A stretch of 64,000 bases of DNA, from assembly GCA_026990035.1 (NCBI GenBank), contig JALSIM010000009.1:1-64000 (forward strand), given 5' to 3'. Origin of the DNA: Alphaproteobacteria bacterium. GTDB lineage: Bacteria > Pseudomonadota > Alphaproteobacteria > Geminicoccales > Geminicoccaceae. Position 1 is the first letter of the stretch. Each line of letters starts with the position of its first letter. The position numbers and the translations under genes were made by a program. This document shows, piece by piece, positions 26,615 through 34,646 of this stretch. The notes beneath the pieces were generated by a model. The model searched no databases. It saw nothing but the letters and a program-made list of their open reading frames with translations, and had not been told where the DNA came from.

Positions 26615-28222
26615 TCAGTCCTCCATCGCCTCCTCGAGGGTCCGCATGCCCGGCCGCTTCGCCTGCACCAGCACCGCCATGTTGCCCGGCCGGTGCTCGT
26701 TGCGCATCATCTTCTGATGGGCGCGCGGAATGTCGGCCCAGGGAAACACCTCGCTCATGCAGGGATCGACCTGGCGGTTGAGGACGAAGCGGTTGGCCGC
26801 CGAGGCCTGCTTGAGATGGGCGAAATGGCTGCCCTGCACCCGCTTCTGCCGCATCCAGAGATAGCGGGCGTCGAGGGTCAGCTTGTAGCCCGTGGTGCCG
26901 GCGCAGATCACCACCATGCCGCCGCGCTTGACGACGAACAGCGACACCGGGAAGGTCGCCGCACCCGGGTGTTCGAAGACGATGTCGACATCGTTGCCCC
27001 TGCCGGTGATCTCCCAGATGGCCTTGCCGAACCGCCGCACCTCCTTGCTCCAGGCGCCGTAGGCCTCGCGGTCCATCGGATCCGGCATCTCCCCCCAACA
27101 CGAAAACTGTTTGCGGTTGATGGCGCCTTTGGCCCCGAGGGAAAGCACGAAGTCCCGCTTCTCCTCCTCCGAGATCACCGCGATGGCGTTGGCTCCGCTC
27201 GCCGCGATGAGCTGGATCGCCATCGAACCGAGACCGCCGGCGCCCCCCCAGACCAGCACGTTGTCGCCGGGCCGCAGGGTGTGCGGCGGATGACCGAACA
27301 GCATCCGGTAGGCGGTGGCCAGGACCAGCACGTAGCAGCCGGATTCCTCCCAGGTCAGATGCCGCGGCCGGGGCATGAGCTGGCGCGACTGGACCCGGCA
27401 GAACTGGGCGAAGCTGCCGTCCGAGGTCTCGTAGCCCCAGATCCGCTGGGAGGGCGAGAACATCGGATCGCCGCCGTTGCATTCCTCGTCGTCGCCGTCG
27501 TCCTGGTTGCAGTGGATCACCACCTCGTCGCCCACCTTCCAGCGGCGCACCTTGGAACCGACCGCCCAGACGATGCCGGCGGCGTCGGATCCGGCGATGT
27601 GGTAGGGCATCCTGTGCACGTCGATGGGCGAAATCGGCTTCCCCAGCGCCGCCCAGACACCGTTGTAGTTGACCCCGGCGGCCATGGTCATGACCAGCAC
27701 CTCGTCGTCGCCGATCTCGGGGGTGGGCACCACCTCCTGCTGCATGGCGTGCAGCGGCTCGCCGTGCCGTTCCTTGCGGATCACCCAGGCGTACATGTTG
27801 CGGGGCACGTGCCCGAGAGGCGGGATCTCGCCCACCTCGTAGAGATCCCGGGTCGGGCGGACGGCGGCCGGGGCGGTCTTGGGGGTCAGGCTGACGACAT
27901 TGTCGGCGGTGGCGTTCATCGGCTGGGTGGCTCCCCGATCGGCTGGTTCCCGTTCCTCGGCAGGGACGGCGACGGCCCGCTCCGCGGTCACGGCCGCGCT
28001 TTCGGTGCCGGTGTCGGCGAAACTGCCGGCGAAGAAATCCTCCGGCCGGAGGTCGATCCCCTCGCGGCGGGCGACCGCCAGCAGTTCCTCCTGGCGGCGG
28101 GCGGGAATGGCGCCGCGCCGGATCCAGCCGGACACCGCCGTCTGCCAGATGCCGAGCAGCTCGGCCACCCGCTGCTGCGAACCGAACTTGCGGATGATCC
28201 GCTCCACGTTCTGCCGTGACAT
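26615..28222 (-). CDS. ccrA: Crotonyl-CoA carboxylase/reductase with N-terminal helix-turn-helix domain
   Basis: The C-terminal 434 residues are a complete CCR, which reductively carboxylates crotonyl-CoA to ethylmalonyl-CoA with NADPH: RDLYEVGEIPPLGHVPRNMY, VNYNGVWAALGKP, Rossmann motif GGAGGLGSMA and QKRVQGSHFAHL. The first ~62 residues form a YdaS/Cro-like helix-turn-helix (VERIIRKFGSQQRVAELLGI, AVSGWIRRGAIPARRQEELL, then GIDLRPEDFF), resembling the small 'carph-isopro' type regulators of Alphaproteobacteria. A ~40-residue Ala/Glu-rich linker joins them. The ATG at 28222 has GAGGG upstream. An internal ATG at 27919 (weakly placed GGGGAG) could give ordinary CCR, so two products are possible. 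It heads ccrA-NMO-mcd. Confidence 0.9.
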   Translation of the reverse strand: MSRQNVERIIRKFGSQQRVAELLGIWQTAVSGWIRRGAIPARRQEELLAVARREGIDLRPEDFFAGSFADTGTESAAVTAERAVAVPAEEREPADRGATQPMNATADNVVSLTPKTAPAAVRPTRDLYEVGEIPPLGHVPRNMYAWVIRKERHGEPLHAMQQEVVPTPEIGDDEVLVMTMAAGVNYNGVWAALGKPISPIDVHRMPYHIAGSDAAGIVWAVGSKVRRWKVGDEVVIHCNQDDGDDEECNGGDPMFSPSQRIWGYETSDGSFAQFCRVQSRQLMPRPRHLTWEESGCYVLVLATAYRMLFGHPPHTLRPGDNVLVWGGAGGLGSMAIQLIAASGANAIAVISEEEKRDFVLSLGAKGAINRKQFSCWGEMPDPMDREAYGAWSKEVRRFGKAIWEITGRGNDVDIVFEHPGAATFPVSLFVVKRGGMVVICAGTTGYKLTLDARYLWMRQKRVQGSHFAHLKQASAANRFVLNRQVDPCMSEVFPWADIPRAHQKMMRNEHRPGNMAVLVQAKRPGMRTLEEAMED

Positions 28223-28261
28223 GGCGATCCCTCGTCGTTGCCGCCCCATCTCTGACAGGGA

Positions 28262-28282
28262 AGGTGTTGACCGTCAACACCT
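28262..28282. promoter_or_regulatory. Perfect palindrome between ccrA and ecm, probable operator
   Basis: Arms AGGTGTTGAC and GTCAACACCT flank a single C. The site lies 40 bp from the ccrA start and 67 bp from the ecm start. Two related half-sites follow toward ecm: GTGTTAGC (28310-28317) and GTGTTGGT (28340-28347, overlapping the ecm ribosome site). This is the natural target candidate for the helix-turn-helix on the CCR protein. Confidence 0.65.
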
Positions 28283-28348
28283 GAACTCCTTTGACCCGCA
28301 GCGCCGAAAGTGTTAGCGGTAGGCGAGCCTTCATGGGAAGTGTTGGTC

Positions 28349-30418
28349 ATGACCGGAGTCACCGAACCGCGACGCGAGCCTCCCTGGCTGTTCCGCACCT
28401 ATGCCGGGCACAGCTCGGCGGCGGCCAGCAACCGCCTGTTCCGGGCCAATCTGGCTCGCGGCCAGACGGGCCTGTCGGTGGCCTTCGACCTGCCCACCCA
28501 GACCGGCTTCGATGCCGATCATCCGCTGGCCAGGGGCGAGGTGGGCAAGGTGGGGGTGCCCGTTTCCACCCTCGACGACATGGCCCGGCTGTTCGAGGAC
28601 ATCCCCCTCGAACGCATGAACACCTCGATGACCATCAACGCCACCGCACCCTGGCTCCTCGCCCTCTATCTGGCGGTGGCGGAAAGGCAGGGAGCCGAAC
28701 GCACCCGCCTGCGCGGCACGGTGCAGAACGACATCGTCAAGGAATATCTGTCGCGCGGCACCTACATCTTCCCGCCGCGCCCGTCGATGAAGCTGACCAC
28801 CGACGTCATCGCCTTCTGCGCCGCCGAGATGCCGCGCTGGAACCCGATCAACGTCTGCAGCTACCACCTCCAGGAGGCGGGAGCGACGCCGGTCCAGGAG
28901 CTCGCCTACGCCTTGGCCACGGCGATCGCCGTGCTGGAGGCGGTGCGCGCCCGCGGGGACGTCCCGGCGGCGGCTTTTCCGCGCATCGTCGGCCGCATCA
29001 GCTTCTTCCTCAATGCCGGGATCCGCTTCGTCACCGAACTCTGCAAGATGCGCGCCTTCGTCGAACTGTGGGAGGAGATCACCGGGGAGCGCTTCGGAGT
29101 CGAGGATCCGGCGCTGCGCCGCTTCCGCTACGGCGTGCAGGTCAACTCGCTGGGCCTCACCGAGCAGCAGCCGGAGAACAACATCCACCGCATCCTGATC
29201 GAGATGCTGGCGGTGACCCTGTCGAAGCGGGCGCGGGCGCGGGCGGTGCAGCTCCCGGCCTGGAACGAGGCCTTGGGTCTGCCGCGGCCCTGGGACCAGC
29301 AATGGTCCCTGAGGATGCAGCAGATCCTCGCCTACGAGACCGATCTCCTCGAATACGAGGACATCTTCGACGGCGCGCCGGTGATCGCCCGCAAGGTGGA
29401 GGAGCTGAAGCGGCGGGCCCGCGAGGAACTCGCCCGCATCGAGGCGATGGGTGGGATGCTGGCGGCGGTGGAGAACGGCTACATCAAGAGCCGGCTGGTG
29501 GCGTCCAACACCGAACGTGTCGAAGCCATCGCCGAAGGACGCCTGAAGATCGTCGGTGTCAACTGTTACACCGAAAGCGAGCCCTCCCCCCTGCTCGCCG
29601 GCGGCGACGGTGGCTTTCTGACGGTCGATCCGGCGGTCGAGGCGGAGCAGATCGACCGGCTGCGGGCGCATCGCGAAGCCCGCGATCCGCGGGCGGTGGC
29701 CGCGGCCCTGGCCGAGCTGCGGCGGGCGGCGGAGGAGGACCGCAACATCATGCCCGCCTCCCTTCTCTGCGCCCGGGCCGGGGTCACCACCGGCGAATGG
29801 GCCCGGGTGCTGCGCGAGGTCTACGGCGAATACCGCGCCCCGACCGGGATCGGCGCCGCACCGCCGGGTCGCCGGGCGGAGTCCCTGGCCCCGGTGCGCG
29901 AGCGCGTCGAGGAGGCGTCGCGGATCCTCGGCCGGCGGATCAAGATCCTGGTCGGCAAGCCGGGTCTGGACGGGCATTCCAACGGCGCCGAGCAGATCGC
30001 GGTGGCGGCCCGCGACTGCGGCATGGAGGTGGTCTACGAAGGCATCCGCCTGACCCCGGCCCGGATCGCCAACGCCGCCTTCGAGGAAGACGTGCATCTG
30101 GTCGGCCTCTCGGTTCTCTCGGGATCGCACATGGCACTCGTCGGCGAGGTGCTGGAGCACATGCGGCACCTCGGCATCGGCGGGGTGCCGCTGGTGGTGG
30201 GCGGCATCGTCCCCGGGGCGGACGCGAAGGCCCTGACGGAGCGGGGGGTGGCCCGGGTCTACACCCCCAAGGACTTCGCCATTCCCGAGATCATGGCCGA
30301 TCTCGTCGCACTCGTTCTCGCCGCCCACCGGTGCACCGCCCGGGAAAGCCCGTGCTCCCGCCGGGACGGCGAGAAGGATCAGGCCGAGGCCGTCTTGCCG
30401 CCGCCCCGATCGCCCTGA
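28349..30418 (+). CDS. ecm: Ethylmalonyl-CoA mutase
   Basis: This coenzyme B12-dependent mutase converts ethylmalonyl-CoA to methylsuccinyl-CoA, the step between Ccr and Mcd. The 689-aa product has the mutase barrel (GLSVAFDLPTQTGFDADHP; PWLLALYLAVAERQGAERTR) and a C-terminal B12 domain with KPGLDGHSNGAEQIAVAARD, where DGHSNG is the form of the D-x-H-x2-G motif typical of Ecm rather than methylmalonyl-CoA mutase. The ATG at 28349 has GGGAAG upstream. The last ~35 residues are low-complexity and overlap the convergent protease gene by 40 nt. It is divergent from ccrA across the palindrome. Confidence 0.94.
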   Translation: MTGVTEPRREPPWLFRTYAGHSSAAASNRLFRANLARGQTGLSVAFDLPTQTGFDADHPLARGEVGKVGVPVSTLDDMARLFEDIPLERMNTSMTINATAPWLLALYLAVAERQGAERTRLRGTVQNDIVKEYLSRGTYIFPPRPSMKLTTDVIAFCAAEMPRWNPINVCSYHLQEAGATPVQELAYALATAIAVLEAVRARGDVPAAAFPRIVGRISFFLNAGIRFVTELCKMRAFVELWEEITGERFGVEDPALRRFRYGVQVNSLGLTEQQPENNIHRILIEMLAVTLSKRARARAVQLPAWNEALGLPRPWDQQWSLRMQQILAYETDLLEYEDIFDGAPVIARKVEELKRRAREELARIEAMGGMLAAVENGYIKSRLVASNTERVEAIAEGRLKIVGVNCYTESEPSPLLAGGDGGFLTVDPAVEAEQIDRLRAHREARDPRAVAAALAELRRAAEEDRNIMPASLLCARAGVTTGEWARVLREVYGEYRAPTGIGAAPPGRRAESLAPVRERVEEASRILGRRIKILVGKPGLDGHSNGAEQIAVAARDCGMEVVYEGIRLTPARIANAAFEEDVHLVGLSVLSGSHMALVGEVLEHMRHLGIGGVPLVVGGIVPGADAKALTERGVARVYTPKDFAIPEIMADLVALVLAAHRCTARESPCSRRDGEKDQAEAVLPPPRSP

Positions 30419-31224
30419 TGGCGGGGAACCGGCAGGTACTCGACGCCGGACTGGGCGCGAACCGGCTGCGGATAGAGGTTCATGAGCTCGAGCACCGCAT
30501 CCGGCATTTCGGTGGAGACGTTGAGCCCGAGTTCGCGGGCCTGCCTCGCGGTGATCGGATAGTCGTGGGTCCAGGTACCCTCCGACAGGAGCGCCGCAAC
30601 CTCCTCGACCTTCTCGGGCGGCATCCGACCGTCGAGCAGCTCCTCCACCGCCTCGCGCACCTGCCGTACCGCCTTTCTGCCGATATCGGCCATGATCAGG
30701 GTCCGATCCTCGACCTTCTCCACCGGCTTCTGCTCCACCGCCTTGATGATCGAGGCGGCGGGCATCTGGCCGAGCTGGGGATCCACCGGTCCCAACACCG
30801 AATGCTCGCACATCACGATCTCGTCGGCGGCCAGGGAGATCAGGGTCCCCCCGGACATCGCGTAATGGGGCACGTAGACGGTGCATTTGGCGGGATGCCG
30901 CTTGACCGCGCGGGCGATCTGCAGGGCCGCGAGCACGAGCCCGCCCGGGGTGTGGAGGACGATGTCCAGCGGCACGTCGCGATCGGTCATCTGGATCGCC
31001 CGCAGCACCGCCTCGGAATCGTTGACGTCGATGTAGCGCATCACCGGAAAGCCCAGCAGGCGCATCGTCTCCTGCCGGTGCACGAGGAGGATCACCCGCG
31101 AATTCCGCTCCTTCTCGATCTGGGCGATCTTGCGGGTGCGCATCGCCTCCAGCATGCGCTGCTGGATCACCGGCTGCAGGGCCGAGACGATGAAGAAGAT
31201 CCAGAACAGATCCATGATGGTCAT
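30379..31224 (-). CDS. Membrane-anchored Clp-fold serine proteinase (SDH family)
   Basis: The 281-aa product matches the serine dehydrogenase proteinase family, Clp-fold enzymes with a Ser-Asp-His triad. An N-terminal helix (MDLFWIFFIVSALQPVIQQR) should anchor it in the membrane. The block DVPLDIVLHTPGGLVLAALQ and the nucleophile segment YVPHYAMSGGTLISLAADEI (Ser in MSGG) are clear, followed by LGPVDPQLGQMPA. The ATG at 31224, with GGAG nine nucleotides upstream, forms an ATGA overlap with the rhomboid stop, so the two membrane proteases are translationally coupled. The substrate is unknown. Confidence 0.87.
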   Translation of the reverse strand: MTIMDLFWIFFIVSALQPVIQQRMLEAMRTRKIAQIEKERNSRVILLVHRQETMRLLGFPVMRYIDVNDSEAVLRAIQMTDRDVPLDIVLHTPGGLVLAALQIARAVKRHPAKCTVYVPHYAMSGGTLISLAADEIVMCEHSVLGPVDPQLGQMPAASIIKAVEQKPVEKVEDRTLIMADIGRKAVRQVREAVEELLDGRMPPEKVEEVAALLSEGTWTHDYPITARQARELGLNVSTEMPDAVLELMNLYPQPVRAQSGVEYLPVPRHQGDRGGGKTASA

Positions 31225-31973
31225 GAGCGTTTTCTCCAACGACCGTCGGGGGCGAAACCGAGCTTGCCTTCATCGGCGTAATAGGGCCGGTGCCGGATCG
31301 GGCTGCGCTGGACGAGGCGGACGATGGCCCAGCCGACGACGAAACCGCCGATATGGGCCCACCAGGCGACGCCGCCCGCACTCGCCGGCCCCAGCAGGGC
31401 ACCGATCCCCTGCACGAGCTGGAGGACGAACCAGATGAGGGCGAACAGGGCCGCCGGCATCTCGAAGAAGAAGGGCAGGAACAGGATCGGGATCATCACG
31501 ATCACCCGGGCGAAGGGGAAGAGGCGCATGTAGGCGCCGATGACCCCGGCGATGGCGCCCGAGGCGCCGAGTGCGGGCACGGCCGAATCGGCGTTGACCC
31601 AGGCATGGGCGAAGCTCGCCCCGAGCCCGGCGGCGAGATAGAAGAGCAGGAAGCGGACCTTGCCGAGACGGTCTTCCACCGCCGGGCCGAAGATCCACAG
31701 CGTCCACATGTTGGCGATGATGTGGAACCAGCCACCGTGGAGGAACATGTTGGTGAAGAAGGGCAGATAGTCGGTCGGATCGAGACCGTTGGCGAGGGCC
31801 CATTCGGGGTGGAAGTAGCGCGCCGGCACCAGCGCCCACCGGAAGACGAAGCGCTCCAGCAGCGGCGGCGGCAGGGCGATCTGGAACAGGAACACGGCCG
31901 TGTTGACGGCGATCAGGCCCCAGACGACGAAGGGCGGATAGCGGTGGGAAACGGCGCTGGCGACGGGAAACAC
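31221..31973 (-). CDS. Rhomboid family intramembrane serine protease
   Basis: The 250-aa product has six to seven transmembrane helices with the rhomboid catalytic pair: Ser in GASGAIAGVIGAYMRL and His in WWAHIGGFVVGWAIV. The upstream loop NMFLHGGWFHIIANMWTLWI is also diagnostic. It would cleave within transmembrane segments of partner proteins. The start is taken as GTG at 31973 with AAGGAGAG upstream; residues further upstream are not family-like. It overlaps the SDH protease gene by ATGA, suggesting sequential or joint proteolysis, which is inference. Confidence 0.92.
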   Translation of the reverse strand: MFPVASAVSHRYPPFVVWGLIAVNTAVFLFQIALPPPLLERFVFRWALVPARYFHPEWALANGLDPTDYLPFFTNMFLHGGWFHIIANMWTLWIFGPAVEDRLGKVRFLLFYLAAGLGASFAHAWVNADSAVPALGASGAIAGVIGAYMRLFPFARVIVMIPILFLPFFFEMPAALFALIWFVLQLVQGIGALLGPASAGGVAWWAHIGGFVVGWAIVRLVQRSPIRHRPYYADEGKLGFAPDGRWRKRS

Positions 31974-32184
31974 GCTCTCGGTCTCTCCTTCTGCTGCGCG
32001 TGGCGAGCCCGAGGCGAGCACCTGCCCAGGACAGTGCCCTCCCTGCCCGGCGATCCGGAGCGGCACCGCCGGCGGCCGGAGAGCCGTGCTCCCGCACCGA
32101 CGTTCGAGCCTGCCGTCGCGGCGGCGAATGTCAAGACCGCCGCCGGGGGCGCCGGTCACCGGAGGCGCGGCCGTGGCTCCGGTT

Positions 32185-32820
32185 CTACGTCCGCTGCTCG
32201 CGCAGCCGACGGCCGGCCTCGAGGATCAGGGTTCGCGTCTCGGCCGCCGATCGGCGGAGGACGGCACCGATTTCGGCGAGCTCGATGCCGTGGCGCCGGT
32301 GCATCACGAGGGCCCGGCGGGCCGCCGTACCGATCGCCCGCGGCCGGGTCTCGAGAAGTTCGGCGATCTCCTCCGGGGAGGGCGTCTGTTCCGGCATCAG
32401 GGGCTCGACGAGCGGCAGATCGGCGGGCTGGAACCACTCCCAGAAGGCATCCTCGTCCTCGAGCGGCGGGATCTCCGGACGCTGCTCCGAGGCCGTCTCG
32501 GCGACCTCCCGGCGGCGCCGTTCGCGGGCGGCGATATCGTCGATGAGGCGGTAGAGAATGGCCAGCAGCCAAGCCTTGAGGCTCGCCTGCGGCGGCCGGC
32601 GGTGGCGGTTGCGCCAGGCACGGAGCACCGCCTCGGCGAGGAGGTCCTCGACCGCCCAGCTCCCCTCGGGAATCTCACCGAGCTCCACGAAATGGGCGAG
32701 TTCCTCGCGCGCCGCCGCGAGGAGTTCCGGCACCAGCGGCTCGATCAGCCGGTTGAACCTCTCCTTGTCGCCGTCGAGGACCGCCCGCCATTCCGGCTCG
32801 GTCCGATCGTTCTCGGACAT
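32185..32820 (-). CDS. ECF-like sigma-70 family protein
   Basis: The 211-aa product has a sigma region 2-like segment: EDLLAEAVLRAWRNRHRRPP, then SLKAWLLAILYRLIDDIAAR, ending in an Arg-rich stretch. The C-terminal part (EEIAELLETRPRAIGTAARR, then HGIELAEIGAVLRRSAAETR) is a weak match to sigma region 4, with a helix-turn-helix outline. It may be an alternative sigma factor, or a diverged regulator if region 4 does not bind DNA. The ATG at 32820 is chosen; the preceding frame is not family-like. A two-helix membrane protein gene lies 62 nt upstream on the same strand and could encode a partner. Confidence 0.72.
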   Translation of the reverse strand: MSENDRTEPEWRAVLDGDKERFNRLIEPLVPELLAAAREELAHFVELGEIPEGSWAVEDLLAEAVLRAWRNRHRRPPQASLKAWLLAILYRLIDDIAARERRRREVAETASEQRPEIPPLEDEDAFWEWFQPADLPLVEPLMPEQTPSPEEIAELLETRPRAIGTAARRALVMHRRHGIELAEIGAVLRRSAAETRTLILEAGRRLREQRT

Positions 32821-32882
32821 CTGCACCCCGCCCCCTGCGGTGGCCACCGGACGCCCGCCGTGGCCGGCGGCCCGGTCGCGGT

Positions 32883-33077
32883 TCAGCTCTTCTCCGGCTC
32901 CCGGCGGCCGAACAGTTCCCACACCGCATAGATAGTGACGGCGAGGACGATGTAGAACCAGGTGCCGAAGGGTTCGTACCAGAATTCGAAACCGAGCCAG
33001 GCGATCAGCGCCAGCATCACGGCGAGGCGCCGCCACAGCGGGCGCAGCCAGGGATGCAGCCCCTGCTGACGAGCCAC
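32883..33077 (-). CDS. Small two-helix membrane protein (64 aa)
   Basis: A GTG at 33077 is preceded by a very strong GGAGGGGGGCGGAG and gives 64 residues: a basic N-terminus (HPWLRPLWRRLA), two hydrophobic helices (about residues 17-32 and 37-53), and a charged tail (GRREPEKS). No family is recognised. It lies 22 nt after the aminotransferase and 62 nt before the ECF-like gene on the same strand, so it could be cotranscribed with both. Confidence 0.65.
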   Translation of the reverse strand: MARQQGLHPWLRPLWRRLAVMLALIAWLGFEFWYEPFGTWFYIVLAVTIYAVWELFGRREPEKS

Positions 33078-33099
33078 GCTCCGCCCCCCTCCAACCGGA

Positions 33100-34479
33100 T
33101 CACGCCGCCCGGTCGAGAGCGCCGGAGGTATCCTCGAGGGCGCCGGCGAGACGATCGAAGAGATCGTCGATCTCGTCCTCGGAGATGACGAGCGGCGGGC
33201 AGATGCCGACCACGTCGCCGGGCAGCGGCCGCAGGAGCAGGCCGCGGGCGGCACAGTTCTCGACCACCTTGGCGGCCAGCTTGAGGGCGGGGTCGAACTG
33301 CTCGCGCGTCCGCTTGTCGCGGACCAGCTCGATGCCGCCCAGGAGGCCGACGCCGCGCGCCTCGCCCACCAGCGGATGCTGCTCGAGCGCCTTCAGCCGT
33401 TCGAGGAACCGGGGCGACACCCGGCGGACATGCGCGAAGGTACCGTCCTCCTCGTAGATCTCGAGGGTCCGCAGCGCCACCGCCGCCGGTACCGGATGGC
33501 CGCCGTAGGTGTAGCCCATGCCCAGCACCCCGAGCTTCGCCGACTGCTCGGCCACGACCTCGAAGACGGCATCGGTCATCAGCAGGGCGGCGATGGGCTG
33601 ATAGCCCGAACTGAGCTGCTTGGCGCAGGTCACCATGTCGGGCTCGATGCCGTAGGTGTCGGAGCCCCAGGCGTTGCCGGTCCGGCCGAAGCCGCAGATC
33701 ACCTCGTCGGCGATCATCAGGATGTCGTGGCGGCGCAGGATCGGCTGGATCTTGCGGAAATAGTCGGCCGGCGGGACGATCACCCCGCCCGCTCCCATCA
33801 CCGGTTCGGCGATGAAGGCGGCGATGGTCTCCGCCCCCACCGCGGCGATCAGCGTCTCCAGCTCGAAGGCGAGCCGGTCGGTGAAGGCCTCCTCGCTCTC
33901 GCCCGGCAGACCTTCGCGATAGTGGCTGGGCGGCGTGAGATGCAGGAACCGGTCGCGCATCGGCAGATCGAAGCCGGCCCGGGCGTAGGCGAGACCGGTC
34001 AGATGACCGGCGGCGACGGTGACCCCGTGATAGCCCCGCCGCCGGGCGATGATCCGCTTCTTCTCCGGCTTGCCACGGGCGTTGTTGTAGTACCAGGCGA
34101 GCTTGATCGCGGTGTCCACCGCCTCGGAGCCGGAATTGACGAAGAAGACGCGGTTGAGCGCGCCCGGCGCCATCGCCACCAGCTTCTCGGCGAGCATGAT
34201 GACCGGCTCGCTGGAACGATGGGCGAAGGTGTGGGTGTAGGCGATCCTTTCCATCTGCCGGCGGGCGGCCTCGATCAGCCGCTGCTCGCCGAACCCGAGC
34301 GCCACGCACCAGAGGCCGGCGAGACCCTCGATGTAGCGGCGCCCCTCCGCATCCTCGACCCAGATGCCGCGGCCCCCGGTGATGATCAGCGGTCCCTTGG
34401 CCTCGTGGGCCCGGAGATCGGTGTAGGGATGAACGAGATGGGCGATGTCGCGCGCTTCTAGGGAATTGGGCGTGGTCAT
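33100..34479 (-). CDS. Class III aminotransferase (omega-amino acid/polyamine type)
   Basis: This PLP enzyme moves an amino group from an omega-amino acid or polyamine to pyruvate or 2-oxoglutarate. The 459-aa product has the class III features: FFVNSGSEAVDTAIKLAWYY, the aspartate in ILMIADEVICGFGRTG, and the PLP lysine in TCAKQLSSGYQPIAA near residue 290. The early block HLVHPYTDLRAHEAKGPLII is typical of the omega-amino-acid:pyruvate group. The glutamine synthetase homologue at 14.8-16.2 kb could feed a related amine pathway, but they are far apart. The ATG at 34479 is the best start despite a weak ribosome site. Confidence 0.93.
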   Translation of the reverse strand: MTTPNSLEARDIAHLVHPYTDLRAHEAKGPLIITGGRGIWVEDAEGRRYIEGLAGLWCVALGFGEQRLIEAARRQMERIAYTHTFAHRSSEPVIMLAEKLVAMAPGALNRVFFVNSGSEAVDTAIKLAWYYNNARGKPEKKRIIARRRGYHGVTVAAGHLTGLAYARAGFDLPMRDRFLHLTPPSHYREGLPGESEEAFTDRLAFELETLIAAVGAETIAAFIAEPVMGAGGVIVPPADYFRKIQPILRRHDILMIADEVICGFGRTGNAWGSDTYGIEPDMVTCAKQLSSGYQPIAALLMTDAVFEVVAEQSAKLGVLGMGYTYGGHPVPAAVALRTLEIYEEDGTFAHVRRVSPRFLERLKALEQHPLVGEARGVGLLGGIELVRDKRTREQFDPALKLAAKVVENCAARGLLLRPLPGDVVGICPPLVISEDEIDDLFDRLAGALEDTSGALDRAA

Positions 34480-34646
34480 CTGCGCGGTCCCGGGAGGTGA
34501 GAGGCAGGGATGGCGCCGGCGGGCGCTCGGGCCCCCGGGCCGGGCGCCACTCTATCAGCGCCGCGGGGAGCGGGCAAACGCTCGCGCCGGGTTGCCGGGG
34601 CGCGTTTCGTCGCTAATTCCGGAGCTGCCAGCTACATGGAGACGCC

